This document shows, piece by piece, positions 45,341 to 53,320 of a stretch of DNA of 64,000 bases. How positions within the stretch are numbered: the stretch's first letter is position 1; the number at the start of each line of letters is the position of its first letter. The DNA lies in the NCBI RefSeq assembly GCF_032917945.1, contig NZ_CP136624.1, positions 5,518,001 to 5,582,000 of the forward strand. The letters are read 5' to 3'. Under the pieces are notes generated by a model, which saw only the letters and a list, made by a program, of their open reading frames with translations, searched no databases and was not told where the DNA came from. This DNA is from Bradyrhizobium sp. sBnM-33 (GTDB lineage: Bacteria > Pseudomonadota > Alphaproteobacteria > Rhizobiales > Xanthobacteraceae). The position numbers were made by a program, and so were the translations under genes.

Positions 45341-45700
45341 TCACGCTTGCCGTTCACGCGCCTTGATTTCAGACTCGGCTTGAAGCCAGAACTCCAGGTG
45401 GCGGCTTGCGGGGCAACCGTTTTGCTCCCAGAGTTCCCGAGCGCGTGCTTTGATCTCTTCGTGCGTCCGGTGAGTGGCGGACCGTTGCCTCAAACCCTGC
45501 CTCAGCTGCTCCACCCAGCCCCGTAGCCGCTCTATGGTCGTTTGGTCAGTGAGAGTCGAGGCGATCCGACTCGCTTGTTCGATCTTGCGTTCTAAGTTCC
45601 CGAGGATCTTCGCTCTGGTCCATCGACCATCTCCGTCCAAGTAAGACGTTTCTGGCCAAAACTGGTTCAACTCGCAGCGGATGGAACATGCAGCCCCCAC
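45341..45700 (-). CDS. DUF2934-domain small protein
   Basis: This is a roughly 119-aa helical protein. The C-terminal part, EEIKARARELWEQNGCPASR and HLEFWLQAESEIK, is the DUF2934 signature; the N-terminal part is a coiled-coil-like stretch around KILGNLERKIEQASRIASTL. The start is uncertain: the frame opens with a GTG at 45700 and has no ATG. Function unknown. Confidence 0.65.
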   Translation of the reverse strand: MGAACSIRCELNQFWPETSYLDGDGRWTRAKILGNLERKIEQASRIASTLTDQTTIERLRGWVEQLRQGLRQRSATHRTHEEIKARARELWEQNGCPASRHLEFWLQAESEIKARERQA

Positions 45701-45874
45701 GAAAAATCATTCTCGGCGAAATGCGGTCGTCGGGCAGCCCTACCCCCGATGCTGGGGCCGACGAAACCATTTTTCTAGCTCGACGAAGTCACCCGGAAAC
45801 GAACCAGTGCTCCCATCGCCCCTGATCAAACAACGGGGTTTGATCATGTATCGGGCGGAAACCGGAGGCTTCCC

Positions 45875-46051
45875 ATGAAGCATCTAATAGTGTCCGCAAT
45901 TGCAGCCGTTACCCTTCTCATTGCTGCAACCACCATGCTGTGGTCGCAATCACCTTCGACCGAGCGTCATGCCGCCGCTACAGTCATAGGTCATTGCAAG
46001 AATTTCCACAGCCTGACCGGAGCAAAAGCTTCCGAACTACTGCCTTACTAA
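45875..46051 (+). CDS. Small secreted protein, possibly frameshifted
   Basis: The product of 58 aa has an N-terminal signal-like segment, MKHLIVSAIAAVTLLIAATT, followed by SQSPSTERHAAA. Homologues I recall continue with SLQELH...; here SLQEF is found in the +1 frame near 45990 and the present frame reads HCKNFHSLTGAK, so a one-base indel is likely. CGGAGG lies upstream of the ATG. Confidence 0.45.
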   Translation: MKHLIVSAIAAVTLLIAATTMLWSQSPSTERHAAATVIGHCKNFHSLTGAKASELLPY

Positions 46052-46328
46052 GATGGGGGTTTCGCTTCACTGAAGCGCGGGTCGGACTGCCCTCGCCTTA
46101 TCTTGGCAGCATAAACCCATCAGCGTGAACCGGCGGGCCTCGATTTCGTGAGGATCAAGCGAACTGATCCCGCAGCATTGCTCCCGGCTCGCCGCCGACA
46201 CGTTGTTACTGACCCTATGGAAGCGTCCAAGGGATGGCTCTCAAGCGAACTCAAGCCACCTGATGAGCCGAGTCGGAACGATTGTCGGGGAAACACATTG
46301 CCGTGGCAACGCTCCAGAGATCCCTCGC
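46052..46328. other. Intergenic stretch with a recurring GC hairpin motif
   Basis: I see no supported gene. A variant of the AGCGTGAACCGGCGGGC hairpin motif, also present near 42074, 42573 and 56042, lies at about 46118-46137. Confidence 0.4.
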
Positions 46329-46412
46329 ATGGATTGCACCTCCCTCGCCCTCACCGCCACCGGATTCGCCCTGCTAATCGTGTCGTGTGCCGCTGCGCTG
46401 GCGCTGCATTGA
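46329..46412 (+). CDS. Single-pass membrane micropeptide (27 aa)
   Basis: The frame MDCTSLALTATGFALLIVSC then AAALALH is one hydrophobic helix. A weak AGAGAT precedes the ATG. It is followed, 11 bp after the stop, by a perfect hairpin. Small size makes the call tentative, but the gene-plus-hairpin unit recurs in this island. Confidence 0.4.
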   Translation: MDCTSLALTATGFALLIVSCAAALALH

Positions 46413-46423
46413 AAGCAAAAATG

Positions 46424-46445
46424 GCCGCAGATTGCTCTGCGGCCC
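46424..46445 (+). terminator. Hairpin after the 27-aa gene
   Basis: GGCCGCAGA pairs perfectly with TCTGCGGCC around the loop TTGC. No clear T-run follows, so termination efficiency is uncertain. Confidence 0.6.
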
Positions 46446-47197
46446 ACCGACTAAAATAATTCTGCCGTGTTGAAATCGCCGCCCTCGGTGCTTGGATACT
46501 AAACCTCAGCTCTGTTTCTGTTTCATTTCGTCGCTACCCCGTATGACTACGGGAGCGTTGAATTATGCGCCGGCTCGCCGGGAACGATCGCGGGCGGTGC
46601 GCATTGGCCCCACCGCGTGTCCGTGGAAGTAGCGGCACGCGGTTCGGGCGGCCCCAGTCGAGCTTGCCTGGCCCAGGCTGGGGCCATCTTCCAACCGCAA
46701 TTGGACCTCGGGGGCAGTGAGGCCCGGGACCGAACCGTGCCAGCCCGCTTGGTGGTTGGCGGCCTGATGTAATAAGTTCGGGTCAATTGCACCCGGTAAG
46801 GTGGACGACAAAAGTTCATGCAACGAGCGCGTTCCGTTCCTCCGTGATTTTAGCCATTCCGTATTTCTGCTTAGGCCACTGAGCCCGGAAACCGGCACTA
46901 GTAGATCGGCTCATTTCGAGAATGCGGCACCACACCGCGTGGGCGTCATCCAAGCAGCCGCACGATCACCGCCGCCTTCACCTCGATTATCTCAACGGGA
47001 GCCTGCAGACCAACGGGAGCCTGCAGACCAACGGGAGCCTGCAGACCGCGGCTGCTGGACAAGCGAGTCAAAAGCGGTCACGTATACATCAGTATCATTG
47101 AATGGCCGGGCGTGATCGGTTTTATGGTGCCGCAAGGGTCCTTGACGGGCCACCGGGTCTTAGGGCTCGCGCGCTTGTCATCCACCTCGTTTGCTTA
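46446..47197. other. Region without a recognisable gene, with an 18-bp tandem repeat
   Basis: No frame looks like a known family. Three perfect copies of an 18-bp unit (CAACGGGAGCCTGCAGAC) lie at 46993-47046. In one frame they encode repeated REPADQ, but no clear start or family supports that. The rest seems a patchwork of degraded DNA. Confidence 0.45.
46993..47046. repeat. Three perfect 18-bp tandem repeats
   Basis: CAACGGGAGCCTGCAGAC occurs three times without spacers at 46993, 47011 and 47029. Not a CRISPR: there are no spacers and the units are direct neighbours. Confidence 0.85.
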
Positions 47198-47232
47198 CCC
47201 CTGCCGACTTCACCGGCAGGGGTTTGCGTTTG
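47198..47232 (+). terminator. Strong Rho-independent-type terminator
   Basis: CCCCTGCCG (47198-47206) pairs with CGGCAGGGG (47214-47222), followed by TTTGCGTTTG. It has no recognisable gene directly upstream, so it probably belongs to a deleted or unrecognised small gene. Confidence 0.7.
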
Positions 47233-47339
47233 TGGTCCCTGCATCCAAACCCACGTAGAACCCCGCTGGTGGATCCATGTTCAATCGTGGTCCGCGGGGG
47301 ATAAAATCGCCATGCCGGCGTGAGCCAGCCGGCTTGAAT

Positions 47340-47414
47340 TCACCCGAGTCTTAGATTTTCCGCGGACGTTTTGCCCCGGTTGCTCATTTCTTCGTAGCTC
47401 ACCTTGGTACTCCC
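47340..47414 (-). pseudogene. 3' fragment of a second cold-shock gene
   Basis: The last 24 codons read STKVSYEEMSNRGKTSAENL then RLG and stop, the C-terminal end of a CspA-type protein. Upstream the frame continues into unrelated sequence. Together with 42616-42756 this shows cold-shock genes were repeatedly broken in the island. Confidence 0.65.
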
Positions 47415-47597
47415 GCGATCGGTGACGTGAAGGATGGCACTTCGGAAGCCGACATGCTTCGCAAACTTGGCTCCCCTAACAAATCGACGATTGCGGGTGT
47501 GACCAAGTCGGTTGAATACAATGACATCGGGGTAGCGCTTAAACTTGAGAAGGAAACCGTCTACTACCTGCTGGTGGGAAAGACGCCAATGCTTTGA
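47415..47597 (+). pseudogene. 5'-truncated gene of unknown family
   Basis: Open frame with GDVKDGTSEADMLRKLGSPN, then KSTIAGVTKSVEYNDIGVAL and KETVYYLLVGKTP, ending at 47597. Codon pattern looks coding, and the layout (G-D-x-x-D-G-T-x-E-A-x-x-x-x-LG-x-P) resembles small lipoprotein-like domains, but the family is not recognised. The start has been replaced by the cold-shock fragment's DNA; an internal ATG lies at 47454. Confidence 0.35.
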
Positions 47598-47698
47598 AGG
47601 AACACGCCGGTCAAGCAGCCCTTGCATGCGAAAAATACGAGTCCCATACTTGGCGCCGTCCGGATAGCCTCCCGGTCGTGAGAGACGGGAGTTTAAGT

Positions 47699-48043
47699 AT
47701 GCGTGAATGGCCGTCGATTGTTCCGGGTGCACCGGAAAATTTTTATATTGTCGTCAATCATTATGGCCGGTTCGGCACCGCGTTTGCGGAAACCGACCTC
47801 GACCGCGCCAACTATGAATCCACTATTGCCGACCTGATGAGCGGACAGCATTGTGATCCTCTGCGGGTGATCATGTTCAATCCCGAGACCCATCAATCCG
47901 AAGATGTTTCGCATGCCGTAGCACAGGATCTGCTGCGCCGCTTCAGTCTTGAAGGGCGCAGCGTGACGCCGTCGCCGAAGGACTTCATCGATCGTCACGC
48001 AGGCCGAGATCGTCAGCTGACGCTACGGCTGGCCGTGGCATAG
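47699..48043 (+). CDS. Duplicated hypothetical protein, copy A
   Basis: This protein of 114 aa, with GGGAG before the ATG, contains FYIVVNHYGRFGTAFAETDL, MSGQHCDPLRVIMFNPETHQ and VAQDLLRRFSLEGRSVTPS. Function unknown. From about codon 12 on it is almost identical at DNA level to 51465-51809, with one proline-to-leucine difference near the end. The first codons and the upstream DNA differ more. Confidence 0.7.
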   Translation: MREWPSIVPGAPENFYIVVNHYGRFGTAFAETDLDRANYESTIADLMSGQHCDPLRVIMFNPETHQSEDVSHAVAQDLLRRFSLEGRSVTPSPKDFIDRHAGRDRQLTLRLAVA

Positions 48044-48078
48044 CCTACAACCGCTGGACGTTTCGCGTCGGCAGCGAC

Positions 48079-48294
48079 CTAGTGAAAGTTTCGAACTGCG
48101 CTCGGGCTGGCAATCGCGCCGCTGGCCTGCTTTGCGGCGTTCAGCAGTTGCTTCGCGAGCATCGCATTCAACATCGTTTCCAGATCGCTAACGCCGACCT
48201 TGCCGTCGATCAGATGTTGATCCGCGGCTTCCAGCGCCTTGTAGTATGGCCCCTTGTCGGCTGCGATCTGTTCCGGGATGGTCGGGCCTTTCAT
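48079..48294 (-). CDS. Small helical protein downstream of an XRE-like gene
   Basis: The 71-aa product (PYYKALEAADQHLIDGKVGV, LNAMLAKQLLNAAKQ) is helical and unrecognised. It starts in a TAATG overlap with the stop of the 131-aa HTH protein and must be translated with it. Confidence 0.55.
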   Translation of the reverse strand: MKGPTIPEQIAADKGPYYKALEAADQHLIDGKVGVSDLETMLNAMLAKQLLNAAKQASGAIASPSAVRNFH

Positions 48295-48689
48295 TAATCC
48301 GCCCAGCCAGGAGGTTTACGATATGCCTGCGGTGGCAATCCTTTGACGCCACTGAACTGACTCCAGGCGCCGGCTGGCGCGACGTGATAAGACGGATGTG
48401 CGTCCGCATTGAAAGGCTCCGGCCGGATGGTCGCGAACGCTTTTGGCGGTTCGCGGTTGGCGCTGACCAGGCGGTCGGTTTCGGCGTCGTAAAGCGCATG
48501 ACCGTGCCAGATCTCAGTCGTCAGCGCGTTCAAAATTTCCGGCGACAAATTGTTTTTACCATCGAGAAAGTTGTTCAACAGCTGGCTAGAGATGCCGACA
48601 TCGCGCGCGATGTTGACGGCTCGGGAGTCTTTCGATCGTGCCTTCAATGCTTGCCTGATCGCGTCGGTGCCTGTGATGATTTCGGTCAT
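48294..48689 (-). CDS. HTH (XRE-like) protein
   Basis: A 131-aa protein with an N-terminal helix-turn-helix, NIARDVGISSQLLNNFLDGK, of the XRE/phage-repressor type, and a C-terminal tail rich in Pro and aromatic residues. It overlaps the upstream fragment's stop (ATGA) and the downstream small gene (TAATG), so three frames form one operon. Regulatory or antitoxin roles are possible; nothing decides between them. Confidence 0.6.
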   Translation of the reverse strand: MTEIITGTDAIRQALKARSKDSRAVNIARDVGISSQLLNNFLDGKNNLSPEILNALTTEIWHGHALYDAETDRLVSANREPPKAFATIRPEPFNADAHPSYHVAPAGAWSQFSGVKGLPPQAYRKPPGWAD

Positions 48690-48832
48690 CGGATATCGTC
48701 TCCCTTCATTTTCAGATATCGCGCCAGTGCGGCGAGCTGATCATCGTTCGGCAGAAAGGATCCGCTGACAAACAGGCGGAGTTGATCGAACGTCAGTCCG
48801 GCGTGCGCCGCGGTGTGCGGACTGATCGAAAG
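48686..48832 (-). pseudogene. 5'-truncated gene at the head of the XRE-like operon
   Basis: The open frame AAHAGLTFDQLRLFVSGSFL, PNDDQLAALARYLKMKGDDI ends in the ATGA overlap with the HTH gene. It has no start codon and a stop lies just upstream at 48833. The layout suggests the C-terminal part of a helical partner protein cut by recombination near 48820. Confidence 0.4.
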
Positions 48833-49064
48833 CTATTGCCGGGACCACAAGTGCAGCCACCACATCGAGGTCAGCGCCGACCGCTGGCCTGATCATGTCC
48901 GGCTGTCGGACATTGAGTCAGGTTTCGTCTGCACCGCCTGCGGCAAGCGCGGCGATGTCGCGACGGCAAGAAGCCGTCACCGGTGTCAGGGATACGGCGA
49001 CGGCTCCTCGTTTCAGCACAGTGTCCAGACAAAGGACGGGCCGATGGTCCACCCAATCGGTTAA
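48813..49064 (+). CDS. Possible small zinc-binding protein, perhaps decayed
   Basis: The 83-aa frame from a GTG has YCRDHKCSHHIEVSADRWPD and GFVCTACGKRG. C-x3-H-x-C and C-x2-C pairs suggest a zinc-ribbon. I recall relatives in which GKRG is followed by ADVRPDF; here the frame shifts into unrelated residues, so a small indel is likely at about 48960. Confidence 0.35.
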   Translation: MCGLIESYCRDHKCSHHIEVSADRWPDHVRLSDIESGFVCTACGKRGDVATARSRHRCQGYGDGSSFQHSVQTKDGPMVHPIG

Positions 49065-49104
49065 GGGAATGTTAACGGCAACGTTAATGGGGCGGAAGTG
49101 CGGC

Positions 49105-49236
49105 CGGCGCTTTCGCGCGCCCGCATGGGCACCGGCTGAATGGCGTGGTTCAAGCGGTTGCTGGTTGCCCGAGCGCGACGGGCCGGAAATGCTGGCGCGG
49201 ATCGCGGTCATGAAGGCGCTGAACCGGGCCCCGTGA
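49105..49236 (+). pseudogene. Fragment related to the 57286-57588 gene
   Basis: The end of the frame, ERDGPEMLARIAVMKALNRA, matches NDGPTMLARIGVMRALNRHV of the intact gene, and a PAEW match lies upstream. The 5' half is missing. It shows that this small-gene family once occurred in at least two places in the island. Confidence 0.55.
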
Positions 49237-49478
49237 GAGGCCCCGGCCCGGGAGTCGTGGCCATGAGGAAGATCAATCGAGCTCGGCGTGAGGAGACCGC
49301 GCGCAGTATTCCATAGAGAACGCGAAAGAGGTACGGCTGGTTTGCTCTGATGCGCGCCGATCTTGCCGCCCTTGGCGGTTTGGGGCCTTGCTGGGCGCGT
49401 TCTCAACCTCGCCCGCGATCCGGCTAACCGTTTATGACTCTACGACTTGTCATCTATCTCATTCATCAGGTCGCCAAT
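49237..49478. other. Intergenic DNA upstream of the SGNH hydrolase 3' end
   Basis: No supported gene. The base composition changes here from GC-rich to clearly more AT-rich toward the SGNH gene. Confidence 0.4.
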
Positions 49479-51029
49479 TCACTGTTCAACTTCGGGTCGT
49501 TCCGCAGGTTCAGGAAGAACCTTGCGCAACTCACGCTCCAGAGCGCGCGCGTATACCTCGGTTCCCTCCTCGTTTGGATGCATCGTGCCCTGGAAGTCTC
49601 CTTGCATATCGCATGACTGTTCCGCCGCTCTGTAAAAGCTTCGAGAACTGCAATAGCCGTGAGTCGCAAACTGATTGCTGATGCCTTGTACTAGGTTCCA
49701 GCCGTTGTTCTTTGCGAGTGATTTGACATCGTCGTTCAGCAAATCTCCCATGGTGTTCATAGCAACTGCATCCCGCTTCTTTACGCTCCAGAATAGCAGA
49801 GTCTTGAATACGCCACACCCCCTGGCCGGTTGACCGTCCGTGCGATTGAAGAGCTTCCCCGGATACTCGTTTATTAGTACCTTAGACACATTGAGATTTA
49901 GGTCTCCAATTGCTTTGCTGAGTTTTGGGTATTCCTCATTGCGAAGTATTAGGAGCTTCCGATTGAACTGCGACATAGCCCGCTCTGCCCCTCGGTCGAT
50001 GAAGTCACCCGCCATACCTTTCAATACGTCGGAAAAACCAACGTCGTTACCGCCGGCAGAAATTAGCAAGGCGTCGATCTTATGATCGCCAACCGCGGCT
50101 TTAACTTTGCCAAGCTGTCCCACGATGTCCGCGACAGTCGCGCCGGACTTGGCGAAGGTAAGAAACATGATGTAGGGCCAACGATCGAGCAGTTTTCGCG
50201 CGGCCAGAGCCGGGCCGGAGCGTAACGAGCGGTGATCTCGATCGTCGTACCAGTTCGCCTGCTTCATCATGTCCGGCTTTTTCTCGAAGTTGATCATGAC
50301 GGTCGTGTCGTCAAAGCAGTCCCTCTGACTTGTCGGATCGAGCACGCGCCTTCTGGAGCGTCCACGTATATCAGGATTTCCTTCACCTGAGGCCAATGAT
50401 TCACCGATGGAAACAATCAGGGGAACGCGACTGGGAACCGCAATAGCCTTAGATTGCGTCTTGAGAATCCGGTCTCCCGCGCGCATTTCTGCCGTGAAGG
50501 AATGTTGAGGCTCGGCACCCACGGCAATTCCGGACGCTAAAGGTACTTCGAACGTGTTGCCGCATTCCGTTGCCCTTTGAACAAGTTTCGTCGGCTTGCA
50601 TCTGCCGATTCCTCGGTACGTTTCTGACGAGACAACGAACTGCTTCAGCTCAACTCTCTTGTTGGGCATCGGGCTTGGCCCTGAGAGCGTCAGAACGATC
50701 GAAGACACCCCGTTAGGCAATGTCTGAACTGTTTCATCTTTGCAGCGGACGCCATCCTCGGTAGAGGTCATCTTGATCTTGACGCTCTCTAGAGCGCTGC
50801 ATACATCTGCGTGCACAGGTCGATGCTTCGGTTCGGTGATGTTGCTTTTGATAAAGTCGGGGTCGTAAGTCTGCGTGGACTCGTTGTAGCCGGCTCCGAT
50901 TCTATTTACGTAGTTGAGCTGGAGATTGAGCACCTGCGCCTCTGCTGGCAGCATCATCGCTATTCCAAAAACCCAAGCAAGCGATTGTAGAGCGCAGCGA
51001 CGCGACTTAAAAACTTGATGTTCGATCAT
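49479..51029 (-). CDS. Secreted SGNH/GDSL-type hydrolase
   Basis: This 516-aa exported esterase-like protein has a signal peptide ending near LPAEAQVL. The SGNH blocks are visible: block I IVSIGESLASGEGNP (Ser in a GES variant), block III ISAGGNDVGFSD (Asn), and block V GTMHPNEEGTEVYARAL (His). The N-terminal 200 residues are a separate beta-rich domain with cysteines. Codon use is visibly more AT-rich than the chromosome, which suggests a recent acquisition. A 40-aa secreted peptide gene precedes it. Confidence 0.82.
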   Translation of the reverse strand: MIEHQVFKSRRCALQSLAWVFGIAMMLPAEAQVLNLQLNYVNRIGAGYNESTQTYDPDFIKSNITEPKHRPVHADVCSALESVKIKMTSTEDGVRCKDETVQTLPNGVSSIVLTLSGPSPMPNKRVELKQFVVSSETYRGIGRCKPTKLVQRATECGNTFEVPLASGIAVGAEPQHSFTAEMRAGDRILKTQSKAIAVPSRVPLIVSIGESLASGEGNPDIRGRSRRRVLDPTSQRDCFDDTTVMINFEKKPDMMKQANWYDDRDHRSLRSGPALAARKLLDRWPYIMFLTFAKSGATVADIVGQLGKVKAAVGDHKIDALLISAGGNDVGFSDVLKGMAGDFIDRGAERAMSQFNRKLLILRNEEYPKLSKAIGDLNLNVSKVLINEYPGKLFNRTDGQPARGCGVFKTLLFWSVKKRDAVAMNTMGDLLNDDVKSLAKNNGWNLVQGISNQFATHGYCSSRSFYRAAEQSCDMQGDFQGTMHPNEEGTEVYARALERELRKVLPEPAERPEVEQ

Positions 51030-51080
51030 GCTGTCTCCTCTGCGTGACTTTGTAGGCTCGTCTGCCTTGCGAAATATTCT

Positions 51081-51203
51081 TTAGCGCTTGACCGGGACGC
51101 CGTGGGCCGACGTTTGCGGGTCGGGCTGCGCCTGCGCAGGTGCGGGGTTGTTGGCAGCGATAAGCAGCAAGCCCACGCAGGTTTGAACACGAAGATTTTT
51201 CAT
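51081..51203 (-). CDS. Small secreted peptide upstream of the SGNH gene
   Basis: The 40-aa frame has AAGGAG before the ATG. Residues 1-27 (MKNLRVQTCVGLLLIAANNP..) are a signal peptide with a cleavage site after APAQA; the mature part is about 14 residues, QPDPQTSAHGVPVKR. It is 50 bp upstream of the hydrolase start and in the same direction, so it may share the transcript. Confidence 0.55.
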   Translation of the reverse strand: MKNLRVQTCVGLLLIAANNPAPAQAQPDPQTSAHGVPVKR

Positions 51204-51464
51204 GGCTTCGCTCCTTCTTCATTGGAGCGGCGATCCGCTCGATGTTCCGACAGCTTTCACGTCTTGTCGAACAACGGCTGTTCGGGACGTAGGGGGTTGA
51301 TCCAGATCAAGGAATGTCCGTTCTTGTCTGCACGGTACGTCCGTTGTGCCCTCAAGAGCGGACTGTCGCTAGCCGTCAAAGGCAAGCCCTCCATGCCAAA
51401 AACGCCAGTCCCAATCCAAGCGCCGCCCGTATAGCTTTCAGGCTACAACAGCGGGAGTTGCGTA

Positions 51465-51809
51465 ATGCGTAAATGGCCCTCGATTGTTCCGGGTGAACCG
51501 CAAGATCTTTATATTGTCGTCAATCATTATGGCCGGTTCGGCACCGCGTTTGCGGAAACCGACCTCGACCGCGCCAACTATGAATCCACTATTGCCGACC
51601 TGATGAGCGGACAGCATTGTGATCCTCTGCGGGTGATCATGTTCAATCCCGAGACCCATCAATCCGAAGATGTTTCGCATGCCGTAGCACAGGATCTGCT
51701 GCGCCGCTTCAGTCTTGAAGGGCGCAGCGTGACGCCGTCGCTGAAGGACTTCATCGATCGTCACGCAGGCCGAGATCGTCAGCTGACGCTACGGCTGGCC
51801 GTGGCTTAG
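51465..51809 (+). CDS. Duplicated hypothetical protein, copy B
   Basis: 114 aa, near-identical to the product at 47699 (FYIVVNHYGRFGTAF here reads LYIVVNHYGRFGTAF). GGGAG precedes the ATG. Its stop overlaps the stop of the convergent antitoxin gene by two bases. Copy A likewise converges on an HTH-gene operon. Confidence 0.7.
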   Translation: MRKWPSIVPGEPQDLYIVVNHYGRFGTAFAETDLDRANYESTIADLMSGQHCDPLRVIMFNPETHQSEDVSHAVAQDLLRRFSLEGRSVTPSLKDFIDRHAGRDRQLTLRLAVA

Positions 51810-52132
51810 GCCGCTTTACGGGTCTTCCGCGCCACCTTGGCATTGTTGCGAAGCAGATTGAGAACGGCCTGCGGGTTGCGCTCGATGATCATCAGATACG
51901 CGCGCAACCCGTCCAGCGGTCGGGTGCGGCCCTGCTCCCAGTCGCGGATCTGGTTGATGGTGAAGCCGAACTCCTGCGCAAACTCGTCCTGCGACAGTCC
52001 AAGCCCTTTGCGAATGCCGCGAACATCGATCTCGGCCGGAACGTGCAGCTTGCTGGGCTTGGCGTTGCCGCGCGCAATGGCCAGCGCTTCGGTCAGTCCG
52101 CCTGCGATCTTGTCGAATGCTTTCTTAGCCAT
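51806..52132 (-). CDS. XRE-type antitoxin of a type II toxin-antitoxin pair
   Basis: 108 aa, helix-turn-helix RGIRKGLGLSQDEFAQEFGF followed by TINQIRDWEQGR, typical of HigA/MqsA-type antitoxins that end with a DNA-binding domain. A basic N-terminal region precedes it. It is downstream of the toxin gene by 39 bp, the toxin-first order of HigBA systems, and probably represses the twin operators at 52558-52598. Confidence 0.85.
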   Translation of the reverse strand: MAKKAFDKIAGGLTEALAIARGNAKPSKLHVPAEIDVRGIRKGLGLSQDEFAQEFGFTINQIRDWEQGRTRPLDGLRAYLMIIERNPQAVLNLLRNNAKVARKTRKAA

Positions 52133-52171
52133 GGTATTCTCCCGATTCTACTCTGCGAGCTAAACCCTGCT

Positions 52172-52546
52172 TCAGCCCGCCAACACTTTCCGCTTTTCCA
52201 AGCTGGAGATTTTCTTTTCGTATTCCGTCGCGATCAGTTTGGTCAGCACCTTCAGCGCTGCCGATTCCTTCGCCGTCAACGTTGCCTTCTCGCCTTTCGC
52301 AAACACTGTGATGAGAAACACAGGCATGATCTCACCAGAGTAGAACGTGATCGTCCGGTAGCCGCCGCGCTTGCCCTTGCCGCGACCGCCAAACCGGAGC
52401 TTCCGGCACCCCCCGGTGCCAACCATTTCCTCGCCGGCTTCAGGATGTTCCGCCAGATAGGATACGATGTCGGAAATCTCGTCCTCAGTCAGACCCGCCT
52501 GTTTGGCGGCAGCGTCAAACGACTTGGTTTGTGCAACAGTATGCAT
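52172..52546 (-). CDS. RelE/HigB-family toxin
   Basis: 124 aa with the RelE-like core VGTGGCRKLRFGGRGKGKRG, GYRTITFYSG and VFLITVFAKGEKATLTAKES, typical of toxins that cleave mRNA on the ribosome. It is the first gene of a two-gene operon with the XRE antitoxin. The pair is complete and probably stabilises the island. Confidence 0.86.
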   Translation of the reverse strand: MHTVAQTKSFDAAAKQAGLTEDEISDIVSYLAEHPEAGEEMVGTGGCRKLRFGGRGKGKRGGYRTITFYSGEIMPVFLITVFAKGEKATLTAKESAALKVLTKLIATEYEKKISSLEKRKVLAG

Positions 52547-52557
52547 GGCCCCGTTAC

Positions 52558-52598
52558 TACGTAATTAACGTACCATGCGTATATACGTAATTCACGTA
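52558..52598 (-). promoter_or_regulatory. Twin palindromic operators of the toxin-antitoxin operon
   Basis: TACGTAATTAACGTA (52558-52572) and TACGTAATTCACGTA (52584-52598) are 15-mers of the form TACGT-N5-ACGTA, 26 bp apart. They lie 12 and 38 bp upstream of the toxin start and overlap the expected promoter, so binding by the antitoxin is very likely. Confidence 0.8.
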
Positions 52599-52776
52599 GT
52601 GCCGTCAAGTTCCGGCTGCGATGGCTGGCAGGGTTACTTTTTCGTGAAGCCTTCAGGCCCGAAACACCCCCAGGGGCGACTGATGATAGGAAGCGCGCCA
52701 GGCCCGCAAGCATGGGCCACCTGCAGGCCGGCGCACGTCCGTAGCCGCCGAGATCACATCGGCGGCGATCAGGATC

Positions 52777-52854
52777 CTAGCACACCACAGCCGCTACCAA
52801 GGCCGCTACCAGCGTCAGAAACACCACGGTCTGGTATTCATCCATCAGCCACAT
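52777..52854 (-). CDS. Single-pass membrane micropeptide (25 aa)
   Basis: MWLMDEYQTVVFLTLVAALV then AAVVC: one transmembrane helix with a short acidic N-terminus. GAGGG lies before the ATG, and the gene follows the fragment that ends at 52867 by 12 bp. Tentative because of its size. Confidence 0.45.
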   Translation of the reverse strand: MWLMDEYQTVVFLTLVAALVAAVVC

Positions 52855-52866
52855 CGCGCGCGGCCC

Positions 52867-53066
52867 TCAATGCATCGTCGGCCGATTCACGCCGGTCGTC
52901 GTCATCGTCATGGTCTCCGGATCACCGAGCAGCGCGATCAGTACGGGAATTTTCCCCTCGCTGCGAATGCCGGCAGCGTCGTGTAAGTGCGCGGCGCGAC
53001 CTTCAGCTTTCAGCAGGATGGCGACGCCGGCCGCAATGGTCGCACAGGCTTCCGGCGTGGCCTCAG
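52867..53066 (-). pseudogene. 5'-truncated gene fused to the DUF6130-like gene
   Basis: The frame encodes EATPEACATIAAGVAILLKA, EGRAAHLHDAAGIRSEGKIP and VLIALLGDPETMTMTTTGVN. It looks like coding sequence but lacks a start; upstream the frame is inside the DUF6130-like gene in a different register. I take this as the remaining C-terminal part of a small helical protein joined at about 53065. Confidence 0.45.
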
Positions 53067-53315
53067 AACGCTGAGGGCGCCCGGCCCGAATACCTGTAAG
53101 AGACGCACGTTCTCCACCCGGTACTGGGCCAGGAATTGGCCCTGGGCCAGCGGACCGGGAGGCGGTGGATCCACAATCAGTTTGGCCGCGGGCTCGTTCG
53201 CGATTGTTTCGAACGGCGAAGCGCCGCGGATCTCCCTCGCGCTCTGGGCGAAGGCGCTCGTAGCGAACACAGTTCCAACCGCGACTGTGGCAAGCGTCTT
53301 GATGAGCAGGGTCAT
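53010..53315 (-). pseudogene. Truncated DUF6130-like secreted protein
   Basis: The N-terminal part MTLLIKTLATVAVGTVFATS is a signal peptide, followed by AREIRGASPFETIANEPAAK and QYRVENVRLLQVFGPGALSV. Relatives continue with a histidine-rich core (VGHLHVHVDD-like), which is missing here: the frame runs into the neighbouring fragment. The ribosome-binding site (GGAGAG) lies inside a 16-bp tandem repeat. Confidence 0.6.
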
Positions 53316-53320
53316 GGCAT

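Noticed and set aside
46993-47046. Possible CRISPR array
   Set aside because: Three direct repeats without spacers; the same holds for the 90-bp repeats at 54124 and the 18-bp repeats at 37061.
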